64,000 nucleotides of DNA from Bog-950 sp964423405 (GTDB lineage: Bacteria; Bacteroidota; Bacteroidia; Chitinophagales; LD1): contig CAYREY010000018.1 of assembly GCA_964423405.1 (NCBI GenBank), forward strand, positions 1 to 64,000. Direction: 5' to 3'. Made by a program: the position numbers and the translations under genes. Shown piece after piece: positions 44,737 to 53,662 of this stretch (position 1 is the stretch's first letter; each line of letters begins with the position of its first letter). The notes beneath the pieces are model-generated. The model had not been told where the DNA came from. It made no database searches and saw only the letters and a program-made list of their open reading frames with translations.

Positions 44737-46050
44737 CTAAGCAAGCAAGCCCTTATAACTATCGGCAATATCATTTATAAAACTTGCCAATGGAGCAATA
44801 TCTGTTTCTGCTTTGTCGATACTTCTGAAATCGGAATACGGAATAAACATACTTACTTCGTAGCCTATAGACATAGTTAAATAATTGCGGTCAGTATTCA
44901 GAAAGTTATCTTGCCAATTACATTCCGAACGCCAATCAAATGATTCTATGAAATGTTCATCGAAAAACTTTTCCAGATCCGACCATTTTTCTCTTACCCA
45001 TTTACCCGACCAATCATCAAAATTATCTTTAGTATTTATTGGTTCCTTAAGATATTTAGGATAATAGGTTATACCTGTAACATGACGATTAAAATGGCAC
45101 AGCTTTATGGTAAAGGCTACTTCAATCTCATAATCTTTATCGCGAACTTTCAGGCTTGTTTTATTCTGCCAGTCTAACGGTTTATTAAATATCTGATAAC
45201 CCTGCGATTTGGTATTGCCGGGCCAGATATAAAACGTAACAAACTCTTTCTCGGGCGAATTTTCATAAAAATTAAACTCAGGAATAATTTCGCTTGCCCA
45301 CCCAAAAGGCACAGCAATGCCCAGCCTGTCGCTGTAGCCTAAAAGCTCATATCTGGAAGCAGCCAGGCCCTGTTTCATGCGCTTGATAAGCTGATGATGT
45401 TTTGCAGTACCATATTGGCTTGAAAACGAAAGCACATTAAATGGTTTGGGTTCAAACCAATGAGGGAAGCGGATTTCGCTTAACTGTAGAAAATCGTTTA
45501 CAAAAACCGAAGGCTGTTTCGATAATTTTTGTAAATGGTTTATTCGTTCAAGCATTCTAATTGTTTCTTGCCAGGAGTGGTTTCTGGGCTCTACCGCAAC
45601 ACCCGCCTTAATAAACGGATACACCTGATTATACAATTGCTCCTTACAATCTTCGCCGGTACGTTTTACTTCAATAACAATCGCCACATCCTTTATGGTA
45701 ATCATTATATCTGTTATACTCTTACTTGCATCGAGGTTGCGCTGTGTAAAAAAATCGGACATAGTAAGTTGCTTGTCGGTTGTCATGGCAACGGCATATA
45801 CTTTTTTGTAGCCCACTATATCCATAGCAACCGTATCAATCTGCATATCAACAAACCATTGCTCGTTTTCCCCTATTGAATTAAACAAGTATTCAAAATC
45901 ATCGGGGGTTACTATCGATTTTATGTACTCATTCAAAAACAAACTGTTATTCATTAAGCAAATAGCAAAAGCCCTGCTCAGGTTATTTTCTATAAATTCC
46001 TTGCTATATGCCTCGTTGTAAAATCTAAAAATATTTAAATGTTGGTTCAT
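44737..46050 (-). CDS. PD-(D/E)XK nuclease-like protein, possible solitary defence nuclease
   Basis: This 437-aa protein has no signal peptide. Its N-terminus ENNLSRAFAICLMNNSLFL resembles the 'ENxLTxALxxxL' start of several restriction-like nucleases. A candidate active site is TDIMITIKDVAIVIEVKRTG (residues ~112-131): an acidic residue on the first strand and the E-V-K on the second strand, as in PD-(D/E)XK enzymes. The C-terminal half (GYEVSMFIPYSDF and others) has no motif I know. It stands alone in AT-rich DNA between the heme locus and a fibre-like gene, with no methyltransferase or helicase partner in view. That setting suits a horizontally gained, single-gene defence system. Family assignment rests on the motif only. 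Confidence 0.55.
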   Translation of the reverse strand: MNQHLNIFRFYNEAYSKEFIENNLSRAFAICLMNNSLFLNEYIKSIVTPDDFEYLFNSIGENEQWFVDMQIDTVAMDIVGYKKVYAVAMTTDKQLTMSDFFTQRNLDASKSITDIMITIKDVAIVIEVKRTGEDCKEQLYNQVYPFIKAGVAVEPRNHSWQETIRMLERINHLQKLSKQPSVFVNDFLQLSEIRFPHWFEPKPFNVLSFSSQYGTAKHHQLIKRMKQGLAASRYELLGYSDRLGIAVPFGWASEIIPEFNFYENSPEKEFVTFYIWPGNTKSQGYQIFNKPLDWQNKTSLKVRDKDYEIEVAFTIKLCHFNRHVTGITYYPKYLKEPINTKDNFDDWSGKWVREKWSDLEKFFDEHFIESFDWRSECNWQDNFLNTDRNYLTMSIGYEVSMFIPYSDFRSIDKAETDIAPLASFINDIADSYKGLLA

Positions 46051-46386
46051 ATTGTTAAAAAATTAATTTATTTTATATAAAAAGCAATTATATACAATTA
46101 AAACAATACCTAAGTAAATAAAATATACCTCTATACCACACAATTTTAACAATAGCAAAACATTGTATTAATTTAATATAAATGATAACATCGCCCTATA
46201 AACAACAAATAATACCGCTAACCAACTACACCGGGTGGGTTAACACAAAAAAATCGCAACTACCTAAAAATAAACCACTTAAACAGGGGGTGGGTTAACA
46301 TTTTCGGGGGCATGGCGATGCATATAAATAAAAAAGCCCCGCATTGCTGCGGGGCGTTATTCGTAACCACCACGATACGAAATAAT
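46051..46386. other. 336-bp AT-rich spacer
   Basis: The stretch 46060-46200 is very AT-rich and may hold the promoter of the nuclease-like gene, but I see no box that meets consensus and spacing together. A direct repeat GGGTGGGTTAACA occurs at ~46231 and ~46288. The right end carries a terminator for the fibre-like gene. Confidence 0.5.
46336..46355 (-). terminator. Terminator downstream of the fibre-like gene
   Basis: GCCCCGC / GCGGGGC hairpin with a 6-nt loop, followed on the minus strand by a T-rich run (complement of AAAAAA at 46330-46335), about 30 bp past the stop at 46387. Confidence 0.75.
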
Positions 46387-48512
46387 TTACTTAGCCTGGC
46401 CTTCCAGTGCTTCTATACGTTTAAGCAGGCTATCTATCAGTTGTTGTTGTTGTTCGTTTTTAGCACTCAGCTCCTGCACGGCTTTTACCAGCGGCACAGT
46501 AAATTCGGCATAGCGCAGGCCGTAAAAATCGTTCTCGTTTTTAGGGGCATCTACACCGCTAAAGTCGTAACCGGTCTGGCGGGCAGCCTGCTCTACCTCC
46601 TGAGCAATAAAACCGGTTTGCAACATGCTGCCTTTTACGGCTTCAGCTTTGCGGTCGCGGTTTTGTTCGGGTGTATGCAGGTAACCGGCTATGTTCTCCA
46701 TATCCAGGTGATAGGTAACCGGGCGCAGCTTATTAATAAAAGCCAGTCCGGGTACGCTTTCGGTTATATCTTTTTTAAAGCGGGCATCCGATACGTTGGT
46801 CCAGTTTTGAAAACCACCGATAGATGTTACTGCGGCATTACCTACACGCACCTGATCGCTGGCCGATGGTGCCGCACCATTACCTAAGGCAGTAGTATTG
46901 CTAAAGTTGCCCATAGTAGGCCCCGAGCCACTACCTATGGCTGTGTTAGACGTACCGGTAGTAGTATTGGCCAGCGCAGTAACACCGATGGCTGTATTAG
47001 AGGCCCCGGTAGTAAGGTTCGCTAATGCCTGGTAGCCATGTGCCGAGTTATACGAACCTGTTGTGTTATTAAATGCTGCATTGTAACCGGTAGCAGTATT
47101 ATAGCCACCGGTAGTGTTTTTATTGAGTGCAGAGGTACCACCTGCTGTGTTATAAGCACCGGTGGTATTATTTTGCAAAGCGTTGTAACCTTCTGCAGTA
47201 TTGTAGTTACCGGTAGAGTTATAATATAGTGTACCGGTACCGTTTGCTGTATTGCCCAAACCAATGGTGTTGCTAAGCAGGGCACTGTAACCAGTAGCGG
47301 TATTGTATTCGCCACTGGTGTTGTAATACATGGCCCCGCCGCCCACAGCCGTGTTATAACCACCACTGGCATTGCTGGCCATAGCGGTGTAACCTGCGGC
47401 TACGTTGTAGTTGCCCGATGTATTACTGGTAAGCGAATTGTAACCAGCCGATGTATTGGCAAAACCAATAGTGTTTGATTTTAGCGCACCTGCACCCAGA
47501 CCTGTGTTTTGTATGCCGGTATTAGCCGTGCCGGTGTTGTAGCCAAAAAAGGTATTGTTCATTTCTATTTTACCCGCTGGCTGGTTGTTCATGCGTATGC
47601 TGAAAGGCACGTTATCGGTAGTACCTATAAAGTTGGTACCGTTAACCGTACCTGCCGAACCGGTAAGCCCCCAGGCGTTGTTAGAACCTGCGGGGCCCTG
47701 AGCACCTGTAGCACCTGCGGGGCCCTGAGCACCTGTAGCACCTGCCGGGCCTTGTGCACCCGTATCGNNNNNNNNNNNNNNNNNNNNNNNNNNNNNNNNN
47801 NNNNNNNNNNNNNNNNNNNNNNNNNNNNNNNNNNNNNNNNNNNNNNNNNNNNNNNNNNNNNNNNNNNACCTGCGGGGCCCTGAGCACCTGTAGCACCTGC
47901 CGGGCCTTGTGCACCCGTATCGCCTTTGGCACCGGTGGGGCCTTGCGCGCCGGTATCGCCTTTAACACCGGTAGGGCCTGCGGGGCCTGTTGCACCAGCT
48001 GCGCCAGCCGGCCCTTGCGGACCAGTAGCACCTGCAGCACCATTGGCACCTGACGGGCCTTGCGCACCGGTATCGCCTTTAGCACCGGTAGGGCCGGTAG
48101 TACCGGCACCGCCACCGCTACCCGATCGTTCGGCATATAAAGCATAAGGCACACTCATTAGCTGAGTAGTACCCATATCGGTATAACTTGTTCCGCCGGT
48201 AACATCTACCTCTACCTGCAGGTATTTGGCACCCAAGCGCCAGTTTACAGCACTCAGGTCGCCACCATTGGTACCCAGCACCGTGCTAACCAGACCAAAT
48301 TTATTGGTAGGCAACAGGGCACTTTCGGAGTAAACCGATGCACCCGTAGGGCTGCCATCGTGCATGGTCCAGCGCATACGCACCATTCCGTTCGATACAG
48401 GTGTACCCGAGGCATCTCGCACCACTGCCTGATAATTCATCCCCATGGGTGCCTGCGCTATTGCTGCGGTAACTGCCAACAGCGTTACAACAGCCAGTAT
48501 TAATCGTTTCAT
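46387..48512 (-). CDS. Secreted collagen-like/YadA-like fibre protein with C-terminal S74 chaperone domain (interrupted by assembly gap)
   Basis: Two open frames, 48512 down to the gap and from the gap down to 46387, are one gene. The N-terminal part has signal peptide MKRLILAVVTLLAVTAAIAQ, a domain GMNYQAVVRDASGTPVSNG (usual start of Bacteroidota tail-fibre-type proteins), and a collagen-like GXY tract (GPTGAKGDTGAQGPSG). After the gap come ~11 repeats of 17 residues of the pattern YNTAxGYxALxxNTTGx (~46930-47480), like YadA head repeats. The end is a peptidase S74 intramolecular chaperone (SDARFKKDITESV, GFIAQEVEQAAR, GLRYAEFTVPLVKAVQEL) and a short coiled coil. S74 domains trimerise fibres and then cut themselves off using a Ser-Lys dyad. 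Removing the 100 Ns plus a 55-bp duplicated flank gives 656 residues in one frame. Confidence 0.88.
46930..47480 (-). repeat. About eleven 51-bp (17-aa) repeats in the fibre protein
   Basis: The minus-strand translation shows units such as YNTATGYSALLSNTIGL, YNTAEGYNALQNNTTGA and YNTAGGTSALNKNTTGG in direct succession. Such repeats build left-handed beta-roll heads in trimeric surface fibres. Confidence 0.85.
47768..47867. other. Assembly gap of exactly 100 N
   Basis: The round number indicates a placeholder of unknown true length. The 55 bp left of it (47713-47767) are identical to the 55 bp right of it (47868-47922), all in the collagen-like repeat. Confidence 0.99.
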
Positions 48513-48730
48513 AATAAGTAATTGATATGGTGGTTTACGTTTTGCACAACCTGCAAAAGTTGCGTGTTGTATCTGCCCTACTCTTACGGCAAGTTTCTAA
48601 TGATGTTCTAACAGGTTATTAAGATTGCGCATGTTAGTTACGACATGCCGGTTGTTGCATACAAACAAAAGCATGTATGCTACGGTGTACTAACAAGCAA
48701 CTGAATAGCTATTAACAGGTTAGATAATTG

Positions 48731-51700
48731 TTACTGCCGGGTTAGCAAATACACGCCCTGGTGTACCTGCTGTGCTGCAAAACCGGCAGGAGCCGGCTGA
48801 TTGCCTACGTAAACCAACGCACCGCCTACAGGTAACTGCGCGGCACATGTTGCTACCAGTTGGCTTAACTCATCCGGTGTAAGGTTAAGCTGCTCACCAT
48901 TGATAATAACCGCCTGGCTGGACGGCAGCGCGCATGTGAGCGGATTGGCGCAAATAAAATCCTGTTGTTCGGTTTTAGAGAAACAGTTGGCCGCTACTTC
49001 AATCATCTCTGCATCAGTATCTATACCGGTAAGGGTGCGGCGCCAACCGGTAAACTGCAACATGTAAATATGAAAACCATAACCACAGCCCAACTCGATA
49101 ATATGGCCCTGCTTGGGCAGCACGCTATCCAGCGCGGTATAAAAAGCTTCGTTGTGGCTTTCTTTAATAGCCAGTAACTCCAGCGCCGGGCCTTTGTATA
49201 TATAGTTCATACGCAGGCGCTGGCGGAAATAGCGCGGGGTTTCTTTCTCTTGCCGCAGCAACTCGTATTGCTGTTTAAAGTAGCGCGAAATAAATTTAGT
49301 ACGCTCGGCATAACTGGTGCCGTAGGTGGTATCGTTAGCGGCTATGCGCGGCAGAAACTTCATAGTCATACTAGCGTTCATTACCATAAAGTCGCCTTTC
49401 TTTATCGTATCGCCGGTGCCATGCAGCAGCATGGGTACAATATCCAGTTTCAGTTCATCGGCCAGGTAAAACGCCCCTTTGTGAAAACGTTTCAGTTTAC
49501 CATCGGGCGAGCGGGTACCCTCCGGAAACACCACTATCGAATAGCCATCCTTTACTATATCTACAAACTTTTCGGTAGCCGCATCGGCACCTTCCATTAC
49601 CGGGTAGTAATCGGCTAGTTGCACCACCTTGCCAAACACCGGCGAGTAATACACCCACTTATTGGTAAGCAAAATAAGTTTAGGGTGCTGCATAACGGTT
49701 ACCAGTATATCTAAAAACGAGGCGTGATTGGCTATGATAACCGCCGGCTTGCCAAAATCCATATTGGCCAGCCCCTCGTGGCGCTTGCGCACATTTACCA
49801 TCATATACGTAAGCACCCACAGCGCACCGCGCACTATGTAGTGGTAAAACAGCTTGCGTTTTTTAATGGGCGGATAAGGCACCAGGTACAGCAATATATA
49901 CCCTATAAGCGCAGCTACCAGCGATACGGTTACGTAGTACGTAAAGGCTATCCAGGTAAGTATAAGGGTGGGGATAGTCCACGGTGGCAGGCCGCGCTGC
50001 TTACGGCTTTGTATAAAAAAATTATATAGAAAAGGCTGTACCGTTTGCCCTACTATCACCACGCAGAATATACCCAGTATAGATAGCAACGCTATACTGC
50101 GCAAAGCAGGGTGTTTGGCAAAAATGAGTGCGCCCAGCCCTATAAGCACCGTAACTGCCGATAGGAAGATAGATACCTTATGCGTAGCCAGTGTTTCTTT
50201 ACCGCGCTTGTATTTTTCGGTAAGGCCATCGGTAATAAAAATACTGAAGTCGTCGCCCAGGCCAAATATGAAAGTAGAGATAACAATATTGATAAGGTTA
50301 AACTGTATACCCAGCAAACCGGCCAGCCCCAGTATCCATACCCAGGTTATTACCATAGGTAAAAATGTAATAAGCGTTAGCTCCAGCCGGCCATAGCTAA
50401 ACAGCAGGGCAAAAAACACCAGCGATGATGTGTACAGCAGCACGCGGTTAAAATCGCTGTATATTACTTCTACAAACCGGTTGGTAATAATCTGCTTATC
50501 AAGCACGGTAACAGCCGGCAATGATGCTAACGAGGCATACAACTGTTGGCGCTGTGCTTTATCTACCCGCACGGCATTTACCACCGTTACTTTATCTTTC
50601 CCCTGTATCATGTACTCGCTGCCGAAGGCCTCAACAAGGGCAGCAAACTCCTCCTCTCCTGCCGGTTGGTATTGTTTGGTAAGTAGCGTTTCGAAACCAG
50701 TAAAGGCCTGTGCCGAAAATTTTAGTTTACGGCCTTCGGTAGTAAGGGCCGATAACAGGGCTTGCTTTTTCGCTGGTGTCCAGTAAGCGTTCCAGCGGTT
50801 TATTTTTTGCTGTTGCAGTTGCTGCGAGGGTATAAAGCGGCTGAACGATGTAAATTTTTCTACCCAGCCATTTTGCTGTGCCTGTTGCAGTTGTTGCAGC
50901 AGCGCTTCGTTGTTTTGCAACATCGCTTCCTGCGTGGCGCCGCTGCTGGCTATGTACACTACCTTGCTGCTATCGTCCTGCGTAAGGTCTATTTCTTTTT
51001 GTGCGCGGCGCGTTTCATCGCTCATGTAGTTTACCTTGTTCAGGTCGCTTTCAAAACCCACCTTGCCGGCATGGTATAAAAAGAAACCGGTAAGCAACAC
51101 TATTACGCCAAACACCGCACCGGGGTATTTAATGTTTACGTTAAGGTATTTCTCTATACGGCTGCTGTGCTGCGCACCGGTAACCGGTGGGGGCATAAAG
51201 TGTGGCAGAAACACCAATGCAAAAATGGTAGCACCCAGCAGGCTGAGCGAAGCAAACAGGCCAAAGTCGTTCAGTATTTGCGATTGCAGCAACGTAAGCG
51301 AAAAGAACGAACCCACCGTAGTAATGCTGCCGATAGTCATAGGCGATAGCAGATCGGTAATGGTTTGCTTAACCGAACCACAGTGCCGGTAGTGCCCGAA
51401 AAAGTGCAGCGAGTAATTAACCGCTATGCCCAGCACTATAGAACCTGCCCCCAGCGCAATGCTGGATATGGTGCCTTTGGTAACGGCTATAATGGCTATA
51501 GAAAACAAGCCACCAAACACCACCGGTAGCATCATTACCAGTGGTACGCGCTTGCGGCGGAAAAACAACCCTACAAACAACAGGATAGCCACAATGGTAA
51601 TCGTTAAGGTAAGTGCCGAATCTTTTTTAAGCTGACGGGCGTTGCCGGCTGCTACCACCGGGTTGCCGTAGTACAGCACCTCTACCCCATCTTTAGCAGG

Positions 51701-52420
51701 GTTCAGCGCAGCTATCAGTTCATCAAACCGCGTAAACAGCTGTTCATTTTTACCGGTTTCGCCCGAGGCACTTTTAAGCGTAATAAACAGGTAAACGCTC
51801 TTCAGGTCGTTACCCATTATGTAGCCATCGTACAACCGGTAGTTATCATCGGCCTGTAGTTGTTGCAGTTTGCGCAGTGCCAGGGTAGATATGCCCACCG
51901 GGTCATCGGCTATCAGGCGTTTAAACACCATGCCCTGTGCCGAGGTAAGTATGTTGTAATCTTCCTGCAGGGTTTGGGGTATGGTGGCCGGTGCTATCAG
52001 CGAGTCGATAGTGCGGTAGTCTTCCTCATCCAGGTACACCGGCAGGTTGCTGTGCACGGTGTTGTAAATAGCCAGGGTGGTTTCATCGTTAACGGTATAT
52101 TTTACGGCGGCTATCTGCGGGGCCAGTGTGCCGGTAAAGGCAGCGTTCAGCGAGTCGGCATAGGCTATCAGCGTTTCGGGTTCGGTTGCTTTACGGGCCA
52201 CTACCTTTACTATTACCTTATCGGCAAAGTTCGAGCTTTTAAAAATTTCGGTAATGCCCTGTGTGTTGCCGCCTTTGGGTATCAGGCGGGTTACATCCTC
52301 CTCTGCACGAATGCGCATAGCCATGGCACCCAATACCACCAACAGCGCTACCGTAAGGCCATAAAACAATGCCCGGCGCTGCTCAAAAAAATCGTATGTA
52401 TTTAACAGCCACTTATTCAC
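48731..52420 (-). CDS. Trifunctional fusion: MMPL-family RND exporter, lysophospholipid acyltransferase, SAM methyltransferase
   Basis: The 1229-aa product starts with an MMPL/RND-type exporter (residues ~1-800). This has a first membrane helix at ~18-36, a large periplasmic loop, then a helix bundle with LGAGSIVLGIAVNYSLHFFGH, followed by a second equivalent half. Near residue 900 a PlsC-type acyltransferase begins: NHASFLDIL (catalytic HX4D), then VVFPEGTRSPDGKLKRFHKG and IVPMLLHGTGD. Residues ~1105-1229 form a Rossmann methyltransferase (HIIELGCGYGFHIYM, LTGIDTDAEMIEVA). RND exporters paired with acyltransferases occur in aryl-polyene/flexirubin clusters and lipid export. Here no polyene genes lie nearby, so the lipid substrate is open. 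The methyltransferase part is short and may be degenerate. Single gene. Confidence 0.88.
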   Translation of the reverse strand: MNKWLLNTYDFFEQRRALFYGLTVALLVVLGAMAMRIRAEEDVTRLIPKGGNTQGITEIFKSSNFADKVIVKVVARKATEPETLIAYADSLNAAFTGTLAPQIAAVKYTVNDETTLAIYNTVHSNLPVYLDEEDYRTIDSLIAPATIPQTLQEDYNILTSAQGMVFKRLIADDPVGISTLALRKLQQLQADDNYRLYDGYIMGNDLKSVYLFITLKSASGETGKNEQLFTRFDELIAALNPAKDGVEVLYYGNPVVAAGNARQLKKDSALTLTITIVAILLFVGLFFRRKRVPLVMMLPVVFGGLFSIAIIAVTKGTISSIALGAGSIVLGIAVNYSLHFFGHYRHCGSVKQTITDLLSPMTIGSITTVGSFFSLTLLQSQILNDFGLFASLSLLGATIFALVFLPHFMPPPVTGAQHSSRIEKYLNVNIKYPGAVFGVIVLLTGFFLYHAGKVGFESDLNKVNYMSDETRRAQKEIDLTQDDSSKVVYIASSGATQEAMLQNNEALLQQLQQAQQNGWVEKFTSFSRFIPSQQLQQQKINRWNAYWTPAKKQALLSALTTEGRKLKFSAQAFTGFETLLTKQYQPAGEEEFAALVEAFGSEYMIQGKDKVTVVNAVRVDKAQRQQLYASLASLPAVTVLDKQIITNRFVEVIYSDFNRVLLYTSSLVFFALLFSYGRLELTLITFLPMVITWVWILGLAGLLGIQFNLINIVISTFIFGLGDDFSIFITDGLTEKYKRGKETLATHKVSIFLSAVTVLIGLGALIFAKHPALRSIALLSILGIFCVVIVGQTVQPFLYNFFIQSRKQRGLPPWTIPTLILTWIAFTYYVTVSLVAALIGYILLYLVPYPPIKKRKLFYHYIVRGALWVLTYMMVNVRKRHEGLANMDFGKPAVIIANHASFLDILVTVMQHPKLILLTNKWVYYSPVFGKVVQLADYYPVMEGADAATEKFVDIVKDGYSIVVFPEGTRSPDGKLKRFHKGAFYLADELKLDIVPMLLHGTGDTIKKGDFMVMNASMTMKFLPRIAANDTTYGTSYAERTKFISRYFKQQYELLRQEKETPRYFRQRLRMNYIYKGPALELLAIKESHNEAFYTALDSVLPKQGHIIELGCGYGFHIYMLQFTGWRRTLTGIDTDAEMIEVAANCFSKTEQQDFICANPLTCALPSSQAVIINGEQLNLTPDELSQLVATCAAQLPVGGALVYVGNQPAPAGFAAQQVHQGVYLLTRQ

Positions 52421-52855
52421 TCAACCGCGAATATGCGGATTTTTAGCATGGATAAAACAACGGTATGCATAGATAGCCACACACCCCTGCCTACATACAG
52501 GCACAGCATCTATATAATAACCTTTCAGCAGCATACGCAAAAGTGCTTAAATACCGCGCAGCTAAACCGCATAATATACCTGCAACCGGTGCAGCGTTTA
52601 CCTGTTTATACGTACTAACACAACAGCCCCAACCGGAGCCTTTTTATGCCTTTACAAAACCATGTTAACCCACTTTACATTTAAACAATTAACTGCCAAT
52701 TATTTACAAAATTTAATGTTAACACCCTACCAGCAAAATGTTACCACCCGTTATAGCTGGCCAACTAAACATATTCAATATATACAACAATCATATAATG
52801 TAAAATATATTATTTAATGCATTTACAACACTCGGCAGGCTAATCAGCCACTGGC

Positions 52856-52888
52856 AGATTTGTCAACTTTATAAAAGTTGACAAATCT
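52856..52888. terminator. Perfect 15-bp inverted repeat with 3-nt loop
   Basis: AGATTTGTCAACTTT, loop ATA, then the exact complement. It is AT-rich, without a T run on either side, and far from the nearest stop codons. It could be a terminator of a small transcript, a regulator site, or a repeat remnant. Confidence 0.35.
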
Positions 52889-52921
52889 CAACTCATCCCC
52901 TTCGCCTTACCTACCTATATC

Positions 52922-53053
52922 GTTCATTGCGGGGAGCGAGGCTCTGCGAGCGACGAAGCAAGCTTTTGTATTGAATGTAACAGCCGGAGATTGCTTCGTC
53001 GCAAAGCCTCCCTGCAATGACGAAATAAAGCAGTGATTGCTTCATTGCGGGGC
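52922..53053. repeat. Palindromic dispersed repeat (copy 1)
   Basis: Contains CATTGCGGGGAGCGAGGC and GCGACGAAGCAA facing their inverted counterparts GATTGCTTCGTCGC and CCTGCAATGACG, followed by a partial third arm (GATTGCTTCATTGCGGGG, 53035-53052). A related copy lies at 59190-59358. Such 'CATTGCGAGGAGCGAAGCGACGAAGCAATC' -like units (shown here only in pieces) are known as interspersed repeats in Bacteroidota genomes. Confidence 0.75.
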
Positions 53054-53173
53054 CTATCTCACAACAACAAAAGTAAAACTACAGACTGCTATATAAACCG
53101 GCTTTCGCCGCACAAAAAATCTTAATTACCGCAATAGCGTCCACATATCAATATAATCGGTTAACTTAGCGTC

Positions 53174-53554
53174 GTGCAAAAAGCAGCCCTTATATTCTTT
53201 ACGGCTCTGTTTTTAATCAGCAACACCGAGTTTCACGAGTTGCTGAAAGCACCATTGCTGGTAATGCACTACCTGGAGCACAAAGCCGAAACACCCGGCC
53301 TTACACCGGCACAGTTTTTTACCCTGCACTACAGCCAGCAAAGCCATACCGATAACGATACCTACGATGATAGCCAGCTGCCGTTTAAAGCAACCGAGCA
53401 TATGCCGGCTACACACATCAAGCTTTTTATATCGTACTATACATTAGAAGTACCGGTGCTTAACCATACCCTTAAGAACAATATACCGGTATACCGCGCA
53501 CAGTTTATATCGCAAAACCTGCTGTGCAACATTTGGCAACCGCCCAAGTGCTAA
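53174..53554 (+). CDS. Small secreted/membrane protein preceding the metal-efflux pump
   Basis: The start is GTG 53174, with no ATG available upstream of the hydrophobic segment. The 126-aa product has an N-terminal signal or membrane segment (ALIFFTALFLISN) and then a hydrophilic His/Asp-containing part (HYSQQSHTDNDTYDD, KATEHMPATHIKLF). Short proteins of this kind often stand immediately before CusA/CzcA genes in Bacteroidota. The His- and Asp-rich stretch could bind metal, but this is a guess. It is 108 bp upstream of the pump gene, in the same direction, and probably in its operon. Confidence 0.65.
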   Translation: MQKAALIFFTALFLISNTEFHELLKAPLLVMHYLEHKAETPGLTPAQFFTLHYSQQSHTDNDTYDDSQLPFKATEHMPATHIKLFISYYTLEVPVLNHTLKNNIPVYRAQFISQNLLCNIWQPPKC

Positions 53555-53662
53555 CCTGCTTTACATACTGTAATTAGTGGCAGTGGCTATGTTATAGCTG
53601 CTGGTGCTACATTCATAATTGTGCTATGCATTACCCATGCACGGCAGCAAAAACTGTAAACC

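Larger units (their letters stand above)
52421..53173. other. 753-bp gene-free region with palindromes and dispersed repeats
   Basis: The left 400 bp are AT-rich with no gene that I can support. A perfect 33-bp palindrome lies at 52856-52888 and a dispersed repeat at 52922-53053. The last ~100 bp precede the metal-efflux operon and should hold its promoter, but no box meets the consensus clearly. Confidence 0.5.

Noticed and set aside
47625..47767. C-terminal tail of the 48512 frame left of the gap
   Set aside because: That frame is an artefact of the placeholder gap; the collagen GXY pattern continues in another frame, in phase with the 46387 gene.
46387..48512. Prophage tail fibre
   Set aside because: No other phage genes are nearby, and the signal peptide shows a secreted cell-surface protein; S74 domains also occur in bacterial fibres.
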